From JAVBNT01 sp031551355 (GTDB lineage Bacteria; Vulcanimicrobiota; CADAWZ01): a stretch of 64,000 nucleotides of DNA. Within the stretch, counting starts at the first letter, position 1. Every line of letters starts with the position of its first letter. The position numbers were made by a program, and so were the translations under genes. The stretch is taken from assembly GCA_031551355.1 (NCBI GenBank), contig JAVBNT010000003.1, positions 8,192 through 72,191 of the forward strand. The letters run 5' to 3'. The notes under the pieces were generated by a model, which made no database searches, was not told the DNA's origin, and saw nothing but the letters and a program-made list of their open reading frames with translations. Shown piece by piece: positions 25,700-34,477 of the stretch.

Positions 25700-26726
25700 C
25701 GCGTCCTCCAAGCTCACCGGAATCACGCAAAAAAGCAACAAAGGAAGCAACTATATCAGGTGCAAACTGGCTGCCGGCATTTTTTATAAGCTCCTCAACC
25801 GCCACTGCCGGTGAAAAAGCCTTTCGGTATGGCCTGTCAGACGTCATCGCATCAAAAGAATCGGTAACAGTCACTATTCTTGCGGAAAGAGGAATCTCTC
25901 TTTCTTTAATGCCGTCAGGATAGCCGCCGCCGTCCCACCGTTCATGATGGTGTCTTACCGTAGGCAGAACATGAGCCATACTTTTTATCGGCCGCAAAAG
26001 TGCCTCACCGATAACAGGGTGCTGTTTCATAATTTCAAACTCAATATCGGTTAGTCTGTCCGGTTTATTGATAATCTCCTCAGGAATATTTATTTTTCCT
26101 ATATCATGAAATTCACCGGCATCCCTGAACGCCTGAAGCTGACCTCTCATAAGAGAGTAAACGATCTCTTTTTCATCATCGTCGGCAAGCGAAAATGTTA
26201 TCGCCGCCTGTCCAAGTTCCTTAAATTTTGCTCCGTCGGCAACCTCTTTCATAATCTCGGAATCATTGCCCAACCGCTCTGCGAGTGCGGCTGACAGATC
26301 CGTGACCCGGCAACTGTGCTGATAAGTAAACTGGGTTTCAAGCTTCATCAAAAGTTCAAACAAGTAAAGTTTTTCGCTCTCATCGGTTTCACCGAATTCA
26401 TCACTCAGTTTTTTCAAAAGAGAATAAACCGAGCTTACGGCATTTCTTACCGCCGACTCCAAAGCTTTAACAAAAACGGCAGAGGCGTCGGCAGAGGGAG
26501 ACATCGACATAAGCTTGGAGGCAAAATTTCTGTCGGCAACCATTTTGTAAAAATCGCTTACGGACAATTTATCATATGATGAAACACTGACGCTGTCCTG
26601 TACATTCCGCTGCGCGGCAGGAGTCTCTTTAGGCAAAGACGTATGTGTTGCCGAGGGAAATTTAAGACCCTCAACTTTATGAGATTGCGAAAAAGAGCCG
26701 ATGGGCTCCGGAGGAGTTATATTCAT
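25689..26726 (-). CDS. HD-GYP domain phosphodiesterase-like protein
   Basis: A 345-residue protein. The C-terminal HD-GYP domain is complete: FHDIGKINIPEEIINKP, KQHPVIGEALL, VRHHHERWDGGGYPDG and ARIVTVTDSFDAMTSDRPYR. Such domains hydrolyse cyclic di-GMP. The N-terminal 100 residues are Ser-rich and then helical, without a known sensor. No signal peptide. It starts 3 bases after the ptb stop and overlaps yedF, so a signalling protein is embedded between a fermentation gene and selenium genes. Confidence 0.87.
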   Translation of the reverse strand: MNITPPEPIGSFSQSHKVEGLKFPSATHTSLPKETPAAQRNVQDSVSVSSYDKLSVSDFYKMVADRNFASKLMSMSPSADASAVFVKALESAVRNAVSSVYSLLKKLSDEFGETDESEKLYLFELLMKLETQFTYQHSCRVTDLSAALAERLGNDSEIMKEVADGAKFKELGQAAITFSLADDDEKEIVYSLMRGQLQAFRDAGEFHDIGKINIPEEIINKPDRLTDIEFEIMKQHPVIGEALLRPIKSMAHVLPTVRHHHERWDGGGYPDGIKEREIPLSARIVTVTDSFDAMTSDRPYRKAFSPAVAVEELIKNAGSQFAPDIVASFVAFLRDSGELGGRDED

Positions 26727-26729
26727 AAA

Positions 26730-27650
26730 CTAAAGTTCCTTATCCCTTAACTTTCCTGCATAAAGAACGTTGAGGGCTATTGATAAAAATTTACATGTGG
26801 AAGAATCGGCACGTGAAGTCAAAACGATAGGTCTCTTTGTTCCCAAAACAACGCCAGCAGGAACTCCGCCGCCAAAATATACAAGTCCTTTAAAAAGCCC
26901 GTTCCCCATGTCTATATCGGATACGAAAATTACATCAGCATCTCCCGCCACCGGCGAAACGATCTTTTTCTCTCTGACGGACTCCATTGAGATCGCATTA
27001 TCAAAAGCCAGAGGGCCGTCAATAAGCGCTCCCTTTATCTGACAGCGGTCAGACATTTTTGCAAGAATAGCGGCATTAAGAGTGCTTGGTATTTTTTCAG
27101 AAACCGTCTCAACCGGTCCCAAAACAGCTATTTTCGGTTTTTCCAACCCTATCAGATGGTAAAAAGCTATCGCATTTTCAAGAATAGCTACCTGTTCAGG
27201 AAGTTCCGGAGCAATATTTATCCCACCATCGGTAAGAGATAAAAACTTATGGTAACCGGGCAGCTTTATCATAAAAAGATGACTGACAACATTTGCAGTT
27301 CTTAAACCGTACTCCTTGTTAAATACTGCCTTCATCAATGTTCCCGTCTGCAAAATGCCTTTCATCAGGATATCGGCTTTTCCCGCCGAGACATATTTTA
27401 CCGCCTCAGAGGCACAAAGATCGGGCTCGGCAATATCAATAATCGCACTCTCATCCAAAATATAATTGACTGCTTTGGCAAAGGACAGTATCTCTTTCTT
27501 ATTGCCAAAAAGCACAGGCTCTACAAGTCCGGAAGCCTCAGCTTCCTTAAGTGCTGCAATCACGGTATCTTCATGGGCTCCCGCAACGGCTATTTTCATA
27601 GGAGCGTATTTTTTTGCCATCTCCAACATTTCATCATATGTTTGAAACAT
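26730..27650 (-). CDS. ptb: Phosphate butyryltransferase
   Basis: Converts butyryl-CoA and phosphate to butyryl-phosphate, the step before butyrate kinase. The 306-residue protein shows the phosphate acyltransferase fold motifs ADILMKGILQTGTLMKAV, LTDGGINIAP and the C-terminal ADVIFVSDIDMGNGLFKGLVYFGG. GGAGG precedes the ATG. It is separated from buk, upstream on the same strand, by about 720 bases of repeats. It leads the run into HD-GYP and selenium genes. Confidence 0.92.
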   Translation of the reverse strand: MFQTYDEMLEMAKKYAPMKIAVAGAHEDTVIAALKEAEASGLVEPVLFGNKKEILSFAKAVNYILDESAIIDIAEPDLCASEAVKYVSAGKADILMKGILQTGTLMKAVFNKEYGLRTANVVSHLFMIKLPGYHKFLSLTDGGINIAPELPEQVAILENAIAFYHLIGLEKPKIAVLGPVETVSEKIPSTLNAAILAKMSDRCQIKGALIDGPLAFDNAISMESVREKKIVSPVAGDADVIFVSDIDMGNGLFKGLVYFGGGVPAGVVLGTKRPIVLTSRADSSTCKFLSIALNVLYAGKLRDKEL

Positions 27651-27674
27651 TTAAAACCTCCGGAAATATTTAAT

Positions 27675-28376
27675 GAGCGGAAAACCACCCCGCCGCTCCG
27701 CGGCATCCCTCCAAAGGAGGGGAATTTATTAAAATTCAAATCAATTCAAACAAGCAAAGATGCTAAGCAAAGGCAATTTCGACGAGCGAGACGTAGTCTT
27801 ATCTCAATGTCATTAAGTTAAGAGAAACCATCTTTTAGGCTATACGTAAGCAATTAGCTTTACCGTCATTGCGAGCCTGTAAGGCGTGGCAATCCAGGCA
27901 TTTATTTTTCTGGATTGCTTCGTCGGTAGCCTCCTCGCAATGACAAACATGGCAAAACCGGCAATTTAAAATCTTAACTTAATAACATTGAGTCTTACTC
28001 TACGGTAAGCGAGAGAATTTGTCTGCGACTACACAGAAACCACCCTGCTGCTCCGCGGCACCCCTCCAAAGAAGGGGAATTCATTAAAGTCTAAATCAAT
28101 TCAAACAGGCGGAGATGCCAAGGCAAAGGCAATTTCGACGAGCGAGACGTAGTCGTACTTCTACGTTGAGCGAGAGAAATTGTCTGCGACTACACAAGCC
28201 CCCTGCTGCTCCGCGGCACCCCTCCAAAGAAGGGGAATTCATTAAAATCTAAATCAATTCAAACAGGCGGAGAGGCTAAGACAAAGACAATTTCGACGAG
28301 CGAGGCGTAGTCTTATCTACGTTGAGCGAGCGAAATTGTCTGCGACGACGCAGATCTGCCGGTTTCAATTGATTTA
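27675..28376. repeat. Cluster of three D-A repeat modules between buk and ptb
   Basis: D blocks lie near 27680, 28037 and 28199, each followed by a type A unit (27737-28036, 28092-28197 and 28250-28376). The first A unit is interrupted by a type C element. The second lacks its right arm. The third is complete and ends on the stop codon of buk. The stretch holds no gene. Confidence 0.85.
27803..27992. repeat. Type C mobile-like element inserted in a type A repeat
   Basis: The ends CTCAATGTCATTAAGTTAAG and CTTAACTTAATAACATTGAG are inverted repeats. The inner hairpin GGCAATCCAG...CTGGATTGC and CGTCATTGCGAG/CTCGCAATGAC form a second palindrome. TCTTA occurs directly on both sides (27797-27801 and 27993-27997), consistent with a 5-base target duplication. 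Removing it restores a continuous type A repeat. Confidence 0.75.
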
Positions 28377-29447
28377 GACGGAGTATTTTAAGGCAGTTGC
28401 ATACCCCTCGACGATTTGGCGGGTACCATACGCAAGCGCACCCATCTCATCCTGTCCGGGATAGACAAAAATTCTACCTAAAAACCCGACCCTTTCGGAC
28501 ACTCCATCCACAATATAATTGGATCTTGCCATAGCTCCCGTAAGGATAACGGCATCTATTTTGCCGCAAACTACGGTTGCAAAAGAGCCTATCGTTTTGG
28601 ATATATTATAAATCATGGCATCAAGAACGAGCTTTGCTTCCTCATCGCCGTTATCTACTCTGTTAAGAACTTCAAGCACGCTGTTGGTGCCCAGCAGAGC
28701 CGTAAGCCCGCTTTTTTTCATCAAAAGTTTCAGCATCTCATCTTTCGTATATTTGCCGGCATAACAAAACTCAACAAGTTCCTTAAAGGGTAATGTGCCG
28801 CTGCGCTCCGGAGAAAAAGGCGATTCGCTGTTGGCGTTACAGGTATCAACCGCTCTGCCCTTTTCAAAACAGGCAACGGTAATTCCGCTTCCCATATGGG
28901 CGACAACGGAATTGATGTCTTCCGCCGCTCTGCCAAGCTCCCCGGCAGAGCGTCTGTGAACGGCCCTGCAGTTAAGAGCATGCCACAAACTTTTCCTTTT
29001 AATTTCGGGACGGCCTGTTATACGGGCAATGTCCCGGTATTCATCAACGCTTATCGGATCGGTAAAATAAGCGTTGATATTCAATTTACAGGCTATTTCC
29101 CAACCGATCATGATCGCAAGCATTGAAACATGAGGAGTAGAAACATTCCCCTTAAACAGCTCCTCCACCAGAGGTTGTTCCACAAGGTAAGTTCCGGCAA
29201 CAACAGGTTTCAACGGGGCTCCCCTGCAGGCTATTGCCGACAATTTGCCCTGAAGATCGTGACGGGCAATAAAATCATCCACAGATTTGCTTCTCACCGG
29301 AAGCTGATCCAGAATATTTACACATTTTTCAATTTCGGAATTGTTGTGCACAAGTTCCTCGGAAATAACTTCGTCTTCTCCCATAAAAAGAGATACCCTT
29401 GTCGTCATGCTGCCGGGATTTATAACGAGAATGCACGCGGCCTCCAT
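28374..29447 (-). CDS. buk: Butyrate kinase
   Basis: Phosphorylates ADP with butyryl-phosphate, giving butyrate and ATP. The 357-residue protein has the ASKHA-fold motifs LVINPGSMTTRVSLF, the phosphate loop VVAHMGSGITVACF and the second LTGAMARSNYIV. A GGGGAGG site precedes the ATG. It pairs functionally with ptb downstream. Its TAA stop is formed with the end of the type A repeat at 28250-28376. Branched-chain acyl kinases are close relatives, so isobutyrate is also possible as substrate. Confidence 0.92.
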   Translation of the reverse strand: MEAACILVINPGSMTTRVSLFMGEDEVISEELVHNNSEIEKCVNILDQLPVRSKSVDDFIARHDLQGKLSAIACRGAPLKPVVAGTYLVEQPLVEELFKGNVSTPHVSMLAIMIGWEIACKLNINAYFTDPISVDEYRDIARITGRPEIKRKSLWHALNCRAVHRRSAGELGRAAEDINSVVAHMGSGITVACFEKGRAVDTCNANSESPFSPERSGTLPFKELVEFCYAGKYTKDEMLKLLMKKSGLTALLGTNSVLEVLNRVDNGDEEAKLVLDAMIYNISKTIGSFATVVCGKIDAVILTGAMARSNYIVDGVSERVGFLGRIFVYPGQDEMGALAYGTRQIVEGYATALKYSV

Positions 29448-29617
29448 CTAACGTTTCCTCCCCTAAAAGTTATAATAGATTTTGTTTTAAAATCTTATAT
29501 AAAGGAATGCTATTTCCCTTCAAGCGAGAAAATAAACTAGCGTTGCCGGAGCAACCGATAATACTTTTCAGGCATCTTAAAATAATGGTAGAGAAAGAAG
29601 TAAAGGAGACTAAAAAA

Positions 29618-30316
29618 ATGAAACGCCAAATAATAAAAATAGATGAAGAAAAATGTAACGGATGCGGCTTGTGTGTTAGTGCATGCCATGAAGGTGCTAT
29701 AGGACTCGTTGACGGAAAAGCTCAATTGTTAAGAGATGATTTCTGCGACGGTCTGGGAAACTGTCTGCCGGTATGCCCTACCGGAGCAATAGAGTTCGAA
29801 GAGAGAGAAGCCAAAGCCTTTGATGAAGCAGCGGTAAAAAAAGCCGCGGAAAAGCTTCCCTGCGGATGTCCCGGAACCCAGGTTAAAAACATCGCTCACA
29901 AAGCGGAAAACTGTTGCGACAACAAAAAAGAAGATGAGAAAAACGAAGCTTCAGAGCTCCGACAATGGCCTGTCCAGATAAAGCTGGTACCGGCAAATGC
30001 ACCATACTTTCAAAATGCAAATCTTCTTATAGCTGCTGATTGCACCGCCTATGCAATAAACAATTTCCACAACCGTTTTATGAAAGGAAAAATAACATTA
30101 ATAGGCTGCCCAAAACTTGACAATGCCGACTATTCGGAAAAACTGGCGGCTATTCTTGAAACAAACGAAATAAAAAGCGTAACCGTGCTGCGTATGGAAG
30201 TGCCATGCTGCGGCGGAATTGTCAGCGCCGTAACCGAAGCCCTCAGAAAGAGCGGAAAAATCACACCATGGCAGGTTATAACCATCAGCACCGACGGTGA
30301 AGTCATTGAAAATTAA
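29618..30316 (+). CDS. Ferredoxin-like protein with two 4Fe-4S motifs
   Basis: A 232-residue protein. The start at 29618 has AAAGGAG upstream. CNGCGLCVSACHEGA and CDGLGNCLPVCPTGA form two ferredoxin-type cluster sites (the second has C-x4-C spacing in its first part). The C-terminal half holds further cysteines (CGCPG, NCC, DC, GCPK, PCCGG) and is like the coenzyme F420 hydrogenase beta/FrhB-type or heterodisulfide-reductase-like region found in related proteins. It probably passes electrons in the cytoplasm. It lies divergent from buk by 170 bases. Confidence 0.8.
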   Translation: MKRQIIKIDEEKCNGCGLCVSACHEGAIGLVDGKAQLLRDDFCDGLGNCLPVCPTGAIEFEEREAKAFDEAAVKKAAEKLPCGCPGTQVKNIAHKAENCCDNKKEDEKNEASELRQWPVQIKLVPANAPYFQNANLLIAADCTAYAINNFHNRFMKGKITLIGCPKLDNADYSEKLAAILETNEIKSVTVLRMEVPCCGGIVSAVTEALRKSGKITPWQVITISTDGEVIEN

Positions 30317-30436
30317 AACCGTTTATAAACAACCGCCGAACCCGGTATTTCCGTGTTAACAAAATGATTGGCTTTCGGATTTGACTAGAAGGTTTTAGCT
30401 GTGTTACAGCAGAAAAATATATACCGCAAAACATGT

Positions 30437-30465
30437 CCCGGAGTGAATACAAAAAAAGCTCCGGG
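30437..30465 (+). promoter_or_regulatory. Terminator-like hairpin in the hutH leader
   Basis: CCCGGAG (30437-30443) and CTCCGGG (30459-30465) pair over an A-rich loop and are followed by CTAAATTTTT, then GGAGG. It sits 10 bases before the ribosome binding site, where it could act as an attenuator or protect the message end. Confidence 0.5.
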
Positions 30466-30487
30466 CTAAATTTTTGGAGGAATAATA

Positions 30488-32023
30488 ATGACTGTAATAA
30501 TGGACGGGCACAGCCTTACAATAGAAAATGTCGTCAATGTAGCAAGACACGGTGAAAAAATTGAAATCAAAGCCGAAGCAATTGAAAAAGTAAAAAAATG
30601 CCGCGCACTTCTTGAGAAAAAGATCAGCGAAGGCGAGGTTATGTATGGGGTAAATACGGGTATAGGAGAATTCTCGGAAATCGCATTGTCCGAAGAACAG
30701 GTAAAGGAATTTCAGAAATACCTTGTATACAATCATTCGGCCGGCATAGGAAAGCCTTTGCCAATTGAAGACGTAAGGGCCGCTATGCTGACAAGAATAA
30801 ACGTCCATATACACGGCAACTCCGGCTGCAGACCCGAAATTCCTCAGACCCTGGCAGCAATGCTCAACAAAGGTGTCACGCCGGTGGTATGCGAGAAAGG
30901 TTCCGTCGGAGCATGCGGTGATTTAGCTCCTATGAGTCAGGTGGCACTCATCCTTATGGGTGAGGGCGAAGCATTCTACAACGGAGAGAGGCTTTCCGGA
31001 CGCACCGCTATGGAAAAAGCAGGCATACCCATACCAGGATTAATGGCTAGAGACGGACTGGCACTGATAAACGGTTCCAACTTTATCGCCGGTATCGGTT
31101 CGCTTTTTATCTACGATATTGAAAATTTGATTGCACAGGCGGAGATCGCTGCAGCAATGAGCCTTGAAGCGCTTCTCGCAAATATGAAACCTTACGAGGC
31201 CACACTGCATGAACTGCGCGGTTTCAAAGGCGCGATTACATCGGCTGCCAATATAAGGAAAGTAATTGAGGGTTCGGATCTGATTTCCGGAAAAATGAGC
31301 GTTCGCGTTCAGGATGCATATTCCATGCGTTCAACGCCCCAGGTAATCGGCACGGCAAGAGACCAGCTGGCCTACACAAGAAAACAGTTTGAAATTGAAA
31401 TAAACGGCGTTATGGACAACCCGATATTCCTTCCCGACGAAGACAGAGTTCTTACGGGAGCAAACTTCCAGGGAACCCCCACGGCCCTGCCTATGGACAC
31501 AACCGGTGCGGCAGTGGCAATGATCTGCGTTCTTTCGGAAAGAAGGCTCAACAGATTGCTAAATCCAGCCCTTAGTGCCGGACTGCCGGCCTTTTTGACT
31601 AAAGGCGCAGGTATGTTCAGCGGGCATATGCTCAGTCAGTATACAGCCGGAATGATGATTGTCGAGCAGAAAATACTCAGTGCTCCGGCATCAATACAGT
31701 CAATACCGGCAGCAGCCGATCAGGAAGATTTTGTCAGCATGGGTATGAATACAATCCTCAAGACAAGGCAGATAATAGAAAATGCCTATGGAATCCTGGG
31801 AATAGAACTCATTGCCGCCGCTCAGGCCCTTGACTTCAGAGAATTCGAATTCGGCAAGGGAACAACGGCGGCACACAGGGCGATCCGAAAAATTGTCGAG
31901 CATCTTGATACCGACAGACCGCTTTTCAAGGATCACAACGCGATGGCCGAAGCTGTAAAAAATTGTAATGTTCTTAAAGATGTTGAAACGGCCATCGGTA
32001 AGATGACCCAAAGCTGGAACTAA
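30488..32023 (+). CDS. hutH: Histidine ammonia-lyase (aromatic amino acid lyase family) with Ala-Cys-Gly cofactor triad
   Basis: Removes ammonia from histidine to give urocanate. The 511-residue protein carries all family regions, including MYGVNTGIGEFSE, HGNSGCRPEI and QDAYSMRSTPQVIG. The triad that forms the MIO cofactor reads A142-C143-G144 in GSVGACGDLAPMSQ, where Ser is usual. Mutant studies of HAL show that Cys at this place can still form the cofactor. GGAGG lies 6 bases before the ATG. No other hut genes are adjacent, so tyrosine or phenylalanine lyase activity is also possible. Confidence 0.88.
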   Translation: MTVIMDGHSLTIENVVNVARHGEKIEIKAEAIEKVKKCRALLEKKISEGEVMYGVNTGIGEFSEIALSEEQVKEFQKYLVYNHSAGIGKPLPIEDVRAAMLTRINVHIHGNSGCRPEIPQTLAAMLNKGVTPVVCEKGSVGACGDLAPMSQVALILMGEGEAFYNGERLSGRTAMEKAGIPIPGLMARDGLALINGSNFIAGIGSLFIYDIENLIAQAEIAAAMSLEALLANMKPYEATLHELRGFKGAITSAANIRKVIEGSDLISGKMSVRVQDAYSMRSTPQVIGTARDQLAYTRKQFEIEINGVMDNPIFLPDEDRVLTGANFQGTPTALPMDTTGAAVAMICVLSERRLNRLLNPALSAGLPAFLTKGAGMFSGHMLSQYTAGMMIVEQKILSAPASIQSIPAAADQEDFVSMGMNTILKTRQIIENAYGILGIELIAAAQALDFREFEFGKGTTAAHRAIRKIVEHLDTDRPLFKDHNAMAEAVKNCNVLKDVETAIGKMTQSWN

Positions 32024-32049
32024 ACTGTCTATATCTGTATAATATCAAA

Positions 32050-32087
32050 AAAATGAGAGGGAGCTTTGGCCCTCTCTCATTTTTTAT
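32050..32087. terminator. Bidirectional terminator between hutH and the lipoprotein gene
   Basis: AATGAGAGGG and CCCTCTCTCATT pair over AGCTTTGG with A-runs before and a T-run after. It serves two convergent genes. Confidence 0.9.
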
Positions 32088-32103
32088 TAGCTGTCTTTAA
32101 CCG

Positions 32104-33366
32104 TTACTTATATGAATAAACATAAACGACTCCCATCGTCGGGAAAAAAAGCTGCGGGGTCATAGGTTCCTCGTTGACCTGACCGTAAAGGCCCAGAACG
32201 TAAATATTGCCGGTGGCTTCATTGTAACTGGCCGACAAAGGATAGATATTCTCCTCGTTTCTTGATGCCGGCGGCGGAAGTTCTCCGATTACAGCTCCGG
32301 TGGAAGGCTCTATAATATTTACGACATTGGGAATAGCGGCGGTTGCACATATGATTTTACCTTCAGGTCCCCATGAAAGCTCCATCCTGCACTGAGAGTA
32401 AAATCCAGCATAATCAGATTTAAAGGCATAATGATAATCCCAGTCGCCGGCAACTGTATAACCGTCTTCTGATTTTACCAGTTTCGCTATTTTATAGTAA
32501 AATTCAAATTGCTGCTCCCAATTTGTAGGGGGAGGCGCGGGAGCCACTTTATACGTATTATAATGATATCCTATATATACATTGCCGTCAGTATCGGCAA
32601 TAACGGAATCAAACAAAATTGCCTGAAAAGTTGCACCTGAAACTTCAGGGATAAGTACAGACAAATCGGTTTCACTTATCAATTCATGCGATACGGCACC
32701 AAGCGAACCTCTTTTTGAGAATATAATCAACTTATACTGCTGGGCTATTAAATCATAATTTAAGCAATAAAGTTCACTGCTGTTTTTCGAGAAAAACATC
32801 GAATTTATAACATCAAAACCGTTATTCATCTCATAAAAAGGAGCCATCGTCAGAGGAAGAGGAAAATAATTATAATTAATTCCCAAAGCCGGAGGAGAAA
32901 ACGGTCTGTTTAAAACATTCGTATAAAAAGCGCTCTCTCCCGGTATTAAAGCAAAAACCGGATATTCAATAGCACCATACTCCAGAGGAGAAGGGAACAA
33001 AGGGGCGCCAAGCGGCAAAACGGTATTCATCTGTGAATTTGAAAGTCCGATATTAAACATTTGATAAGGAGAAGCAAATCTATCCGGCTCAGCGTTATAG
33101 GCGCAGCCAAACAATTCTTCCGGCGAACCTTTAGACATGGGCTCAGAAACCCTTAGGGAACTGTAAGCGCCCCAAAAACCGGCCAAATCGTAAACCCCGC
33201 TGTAAGAAATAGCTCTGGGAGTCGGAGTCGGAGTCGGAACCGGAACCGGAACCGGAGCGGGAACAGAGCCCGAACCCAGGCAGGTATTACAGGGAGAATC
33301 TGAACAACCGGAAATTACCATCACCGACAAAAACAAAACACTGGCAATCAAACAAAAATGCTTCAT
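32104..33366 (-). CDS. Lipoprotein with Pro-rich linker, unknown function
   Basis: A 420-residue protein with a lipoprotein signal (LFLSVMVISGC, lipid-bearing Cys at about 21), a short Cys pair (CNTC) and a Val/Thr-Pro repeat linker (PVPVPVPTPTPTP). The rest has no motif I recognise. Phrases such as ALIPGESAFYTN and DTDGNVYIGYHY and spaced aromatic strands suggest a beta-propeller-like or NHL-like fold at the cell surface. GGGAGG is upstream, about 12 bases from the ATG. It converges on hutH. Confidence 0.7.
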   Translation of the reverse strand: MKHFCLIASVLFLSVMVISGCSDSPCNTCLGSGSVPAPVPVPVPTPTPTPRAISYSGVYDLAGFWGAYSSLRVSEPMSKGSPEELFGCAYNAEPDRFASPYQMFNIGLSNSQMNTVLPLGAPLFPSPLEYGAIEYPVFALIPGESAFYTNVLNRPFSPPALGINYNYFPLPLTMAPFYEMNNGFDVINSMFFSKNSSELYCLNYDLIAQQYKLIIFSKRGSLGAVSHELISETDLSVLIPEVSGATFQAILFDSVIADTDGNVYIGYHYNTYKVAPAPPPTNWEQQFEFYYKIAKLVKSEDGYTVAGDWDYHYAFKSDYAGFYSQCRMELSWGPEGKIICATAAIPNVVNIIEPSTGAVIGELPPPASRNEENIYPLSASYNEATGNIYVLGLYGQVNEEPMTPQLFFPTMGVVYVYSYK

Positions 33367-33489
33367 AAAAAATACATACCTCCCAAAATAAGATTTAGAT
33401 ATTATACAAGCTTATAGAATTGAATAAACACATGAAAAAACCTTCACCTCATCACATATTTATATTTATTTTTTTTACATACAAAAACC

Positions 33490-33613
33490 GTGGATTAGCA
33501 TTACCGCCCGCAGGCTAAGGCAAATCGGATTGCAGACGAGCGGAGCGTAGTCTTTTCTACGTGAAGCGAGCAAATATCCGCTTTGACGACGCATGCGCTA
33601 GCAATTCACTGCA
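33490..33613. repeat. Type B-like palindromic repeat, copy 3
   Basis: GGCTAAGGCAAATCGGAT...GACGAGCG and the later GAGCAAATATCCGCTTTGACGACGCATGCG have the same layout as types A and B, with altered but paired stems (AAATCGGAT with ATATCCGCTTT; CGTAG with CTACG). The left outer arm is weak. It is the right-most copy in the window. Confidence 0.65.
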
Positions 33614-33664
33614 TCTGGAAATTGGGGATTGACATTGAACCATGATCCTGATAAACTATTTCGT

Positions 33665-33751
33665 GGAGAGCTGGCAGAGTGGTCGATTGCGGCGGTCTTG
33701 AAAACCGTTGGTGGGGTAACTCACCCGGGGGTTCGAATCCCTCGCTCTCCG
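33665..33751 (+). tRNA. tRNA-Ser (anticodon UGA)
   Basis: The acceptor stem GGAGAGC pairs with GCTCTCC and is followed by discriminator G. The anticodon loop CTTGAAA gives anticodon UGA, reading UCA. The long variable arm TGGGGTAACTCACC and the T-loop GTTCGAATC are typical of tRNA-Ser. CCA is not encoded, and a T-run follows directly. This is not tRNA-Sec: the acceptor stem is the normal 7 pairs and the anticodon is not UCA. Confidence 0.95.
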
Positions 33752-33801
33752 TTTTTTATTTCCCCTCAAAAAAACAAACATCGAATATATAAGGTTTCTT
33801 T

Positions 33802-34290
33802 ATGCACATTTTCAAACAAGCACTAATCACATTTCTAATCACACTATTCCTATCCTCACCACTTTTTGCCCAAAAGCCTATAGACAATTCAGACCTGCAG
33901 CTCGGTCCCTTTAAAGTCGGCAATAATTTTGATATGGAATTGTCAAAAAAATTATTAGGCCGGTTCGAAGAAACGAAAACAAGCGACTCGTTAAAAGGCA
34001 TCATAAAAAGATTCTATTTTGAAGACGGAATTGTCTGGTCCATCAACGGAAAAATAGTCGGCGTCTACAGCTACGCCGAAGCATCCGCAAAATTAATGAC
34101 TCCAAGAGGACTCAATACCGGCGACTTAATCGAAAAAGCAATAAAATTATACGGCAAGCCGTCAAAGACCGAAAAACTGGTCAAGGGAAAGTTATTGCAT
34201 TATTCATTTATAAACAAAAATAAAACAGTGTCAGCCGCTACCGATAAAAAAGGAAAAATCGTTTTTATTACGGTAATGGATGAAATTTGA
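33802..34290 (+). CDS. Small exported protein of unknown function
   Basis: A 162-residue protein with a clear signal peptide (ALITFLITLFLSSPLFAQ, cleavage after AQ or FA). The mature part has alternating beta strands and ends TVSAATDKKGKIVFITVMDEI. It resembles the general shape of small periplasmic proteins that track processing by repeated beta units (FEDGIVWSINGKIVGVYSY). I know no exact family. AAGG precedes the ATG. It follows the tRNA gene by 50 bases. Confidence 0.6.
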   Translation: MHIFKQALITFLITLFLSSPLFAQKPIDNSDLQLGPFKVGNNFDMELSKKLLGRFEETKTSDSLKGIIKRFYFEDGIVWSINGKIVGVYSYAEASAKLMTPRGLNTGDLIEKAIKLYGKPSKTEKLVKGKLLHYSFINKNKTVSAATDKKGKIVFITVMDEI

Positions 34291-34477
34291 CGGAAAGTTA
34301 TAGAGCCGCCTGCAAGCCAACAGCGATAATATTATTCCTCATCATAAGGCGGTGAAGCGGCGTTTTGTATTGAAAAAATTAATGCAAATTCCCCGGTATT
34401 TAAACAATAAAGGTATTGAGCCGTTAAGCGCCAATAATTCCTGATTACAAAAAACAGATTAAAACAAAGGTACCCAT

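Noticed and set aside
33665..33751. Possible tRNA-Sec because of the UGA label
   Set aside because: The anticodon UGA reads UCA (serine). Acceptor and T stems have normal length, so it is tRNA-Ser.
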